Part shown: positions 6,687-6,961 of the stretch, in pieces | Numbering within the stretch: the stretch's first letter is position 1 | How the letters are laid out: each line of letters opens with the position of its first letter | Assembly: GCA_903930725.1 (NCBI GenBank) | Contig: CAIYZW010001030.1 | Coordinates: 1 to 6,961, forward strand | Length of the DNA: 6,961 nt | Origin: an uncultured Bacteroidota bacterium | Lineage (GTDB): Bacteria > Bacteroidota > Bacteroidia > Bacteroidales > 4484-276 | Direction: 5' to 3' | Translations under genes and position numbers: made by a program | The notes under the pieces: model-generated | The model's database searches: none | Seen by the model: the letters and a program-made list of their open reading frames with translations, nothing else | What the model was told of the DNA's origin: nothing

Positions 6687-6694
6687 TATCTTTG
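6687..6694 (+). promoter_or_regulatory. Candidate -7 box for tRNA-Leu
   Basis: TATCTTTG matches TAnnTTTG exactly and is followed by GCGCCC, a run often seen after this box in the phylum. No good TTTG lies at the -33 distance. Transcription from near 6701 would give the tRNA precursor a 5' leader of about 87 bases. Confidence 0.42.
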
Positions 6695-6707
6695 CGCCCT
6701 CAAAAAT

Positions 6708-6722
6708 CGTTAGTCTCTAACG
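6708..6722 (+). other. Small hairpin in the predicted tRNA leader
   Basis: CGTTAG (6708-6713) pairs perfectly with CTAACG (6717-6722) across a 3-base loop TCT. It lies between the candidate promoter and the tRNA, so it would be removed during 5' processing. It could help folding or processing, or be chance. Confidence 0.35.
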
Positions 6723-6787
6723 TCAAATGAGTTGCTAAAATTTAAAATCTTATGATTTTTTGTTTTAACGATCAGTTCATAAAATAT

Positions 6788-6869
6788 GCGGATGTGGCGA
6801 AATTGGTAGACGCGCCAGACTTAGGATCTGGTGCCGGAAGGCGTGTGGGTTCGATTCCCTTCATCCGCA
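6788..6869 (+). tRNA. tRNA-Leu, anticodon TAG
   Basis: An 82-base tRNA with a long variable arm, as expected for leucine. The acceptor stem GCGGATG (6788-6794) pairs with CATCCGC (6862-6868), with discriminator A at 6869. The D stem is GCG/CGC (6797-6799/6811-6813), with TTGGTAGA in its loop. The anticodon stem CCAGA/TCTGG (6815-6819/6827-6831) encloses CTTAGGA, giving anticodon TAG at 6822-6824, which reads CUA and possibly other CUN codons. The variable arm is GCC-GGAA-GGC (6833-6842). The T loop is TTCGATT (6850-6856); its stem has three G-C pairs, then a T-T mismatch (6846/6860) and a G-T wobble (6845/6861). CCA is not encoded: CAA follows the discriminator, so the end must be added by nucleotidyltransferase. 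Confidence 0.96.
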
Positions 6870-6879
6870 CAAAATCATT

Positions 6880-6915
6880 AAAAAGATTGATAACTAATGT
6901 GTTATCAATCTTTTT
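6880..6915 (+). terminator. Intrinsic terminator after tRNA-Leu
   Basis: AAAAAGATTGATAAC (6880-6894) and GTTATCAATCTTTTT (6901-6915) form a perfect 15-base-pair stem with a 6-base loop TAATGT. The stem ends in A5/T5, so the T-run serves as the U-tract on the plus strand, and the A-run would serve on the minus strand. It begins 11 bases after the tRNA. The stem core is AT-rich, which is common in this phylum. The remaining 46 bases of the window show no recognisable feature. Confidence 0.8.
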
Positions 6916-6961
6916 CTTTGTGGGGAACAATCCAGGGCACGAATAGTCCGGGTAAATAACA

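Noticed and set aside
6752..6946. Open frame of 64 codons across the tRNA, containing A-K-L-V-D-A-P-D-L-G-S-G
   Set aside because: This is the well-known false translation of a tRNA-Leu gene; the frame also reads through the terminator hairpin.
6862..6961. Integration site or mobile element at the 3' end of tRNA-Leu
   Set aside because: No repeat of the tRNA end and no integrase is visible; the sequence after the tRNA is a terminator and then the window ends.

Overview
The window looks like chromosomal DNA of a member of the Bacteroidota, probably an environmental Bacteroidales/Marinilabiliales-type organism. The evidence is moderate-to-low GC, AT-rich leaders without purine-rich Shine-Dalgarno boxes, repeated matches to the Bacteroidota -7 promoter consensus TAnnTTTG ahead of the genes, an 'SFG|Q' signal-peptide ending, and protein families (DUF6340-like, DUF6051-like) that I associate with this phylum. 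Family names are given from memory of sequence patterns; no search was run.

Layout, left to right. (1) Positions 2-667 hold the 3' end of a glycoside hydrolase gene of the amylo-alpha-1,6-glucosidase type. A single in-frame TGA at 221-223 cuts it, and the same frame stays open and protein-like for 147 more codons. (2) 711-1745 encodes a lipoprotein with a C-terminal TPR-like part (DUF6340-like). (3) 1752-2027, minus strand, encodes a small DUF2007-type protein, convergent with the lipoprotein gene. (4) 2028-2307 is a divergent promoter region. (5) 2308-4386 encodes a secreted GH63/MGH1-like glycoside hydrolase. (6) 4442-5374 encodes a ten-helix EamA/DMT-family transporter. (7) 5398-6621, minus strand, encodes a DUF6051-like protein with a readable alpha/beta-hydrolase Ser-Asp-His triad. 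(8) 6788-6869 is tRNA-Leu(TAG), followed by a perfect 15-bp hairpin terminator at 6880-6915.

Most genes appear to be separate transcription units, each with its own -7-like box and often opposed in direction, so I see no multigene operon. The two glycoside hydrolases suggest glucan or oligosaccharide processing, but no SusC/SusD pair or sugar regulator lies in the window to make this a polysaccharide utilisation locus. I do not see a new multi-component system, CRISPR array, mobile element or phage signature. The points most worth checking are the nonsense codon (with a stem-loop directly behind it) in the first gene, the unannotated hydrolase triad in the 407-residue protein, and the apparent absence of the usual W-D acid motif in the GH63-like enzyme.
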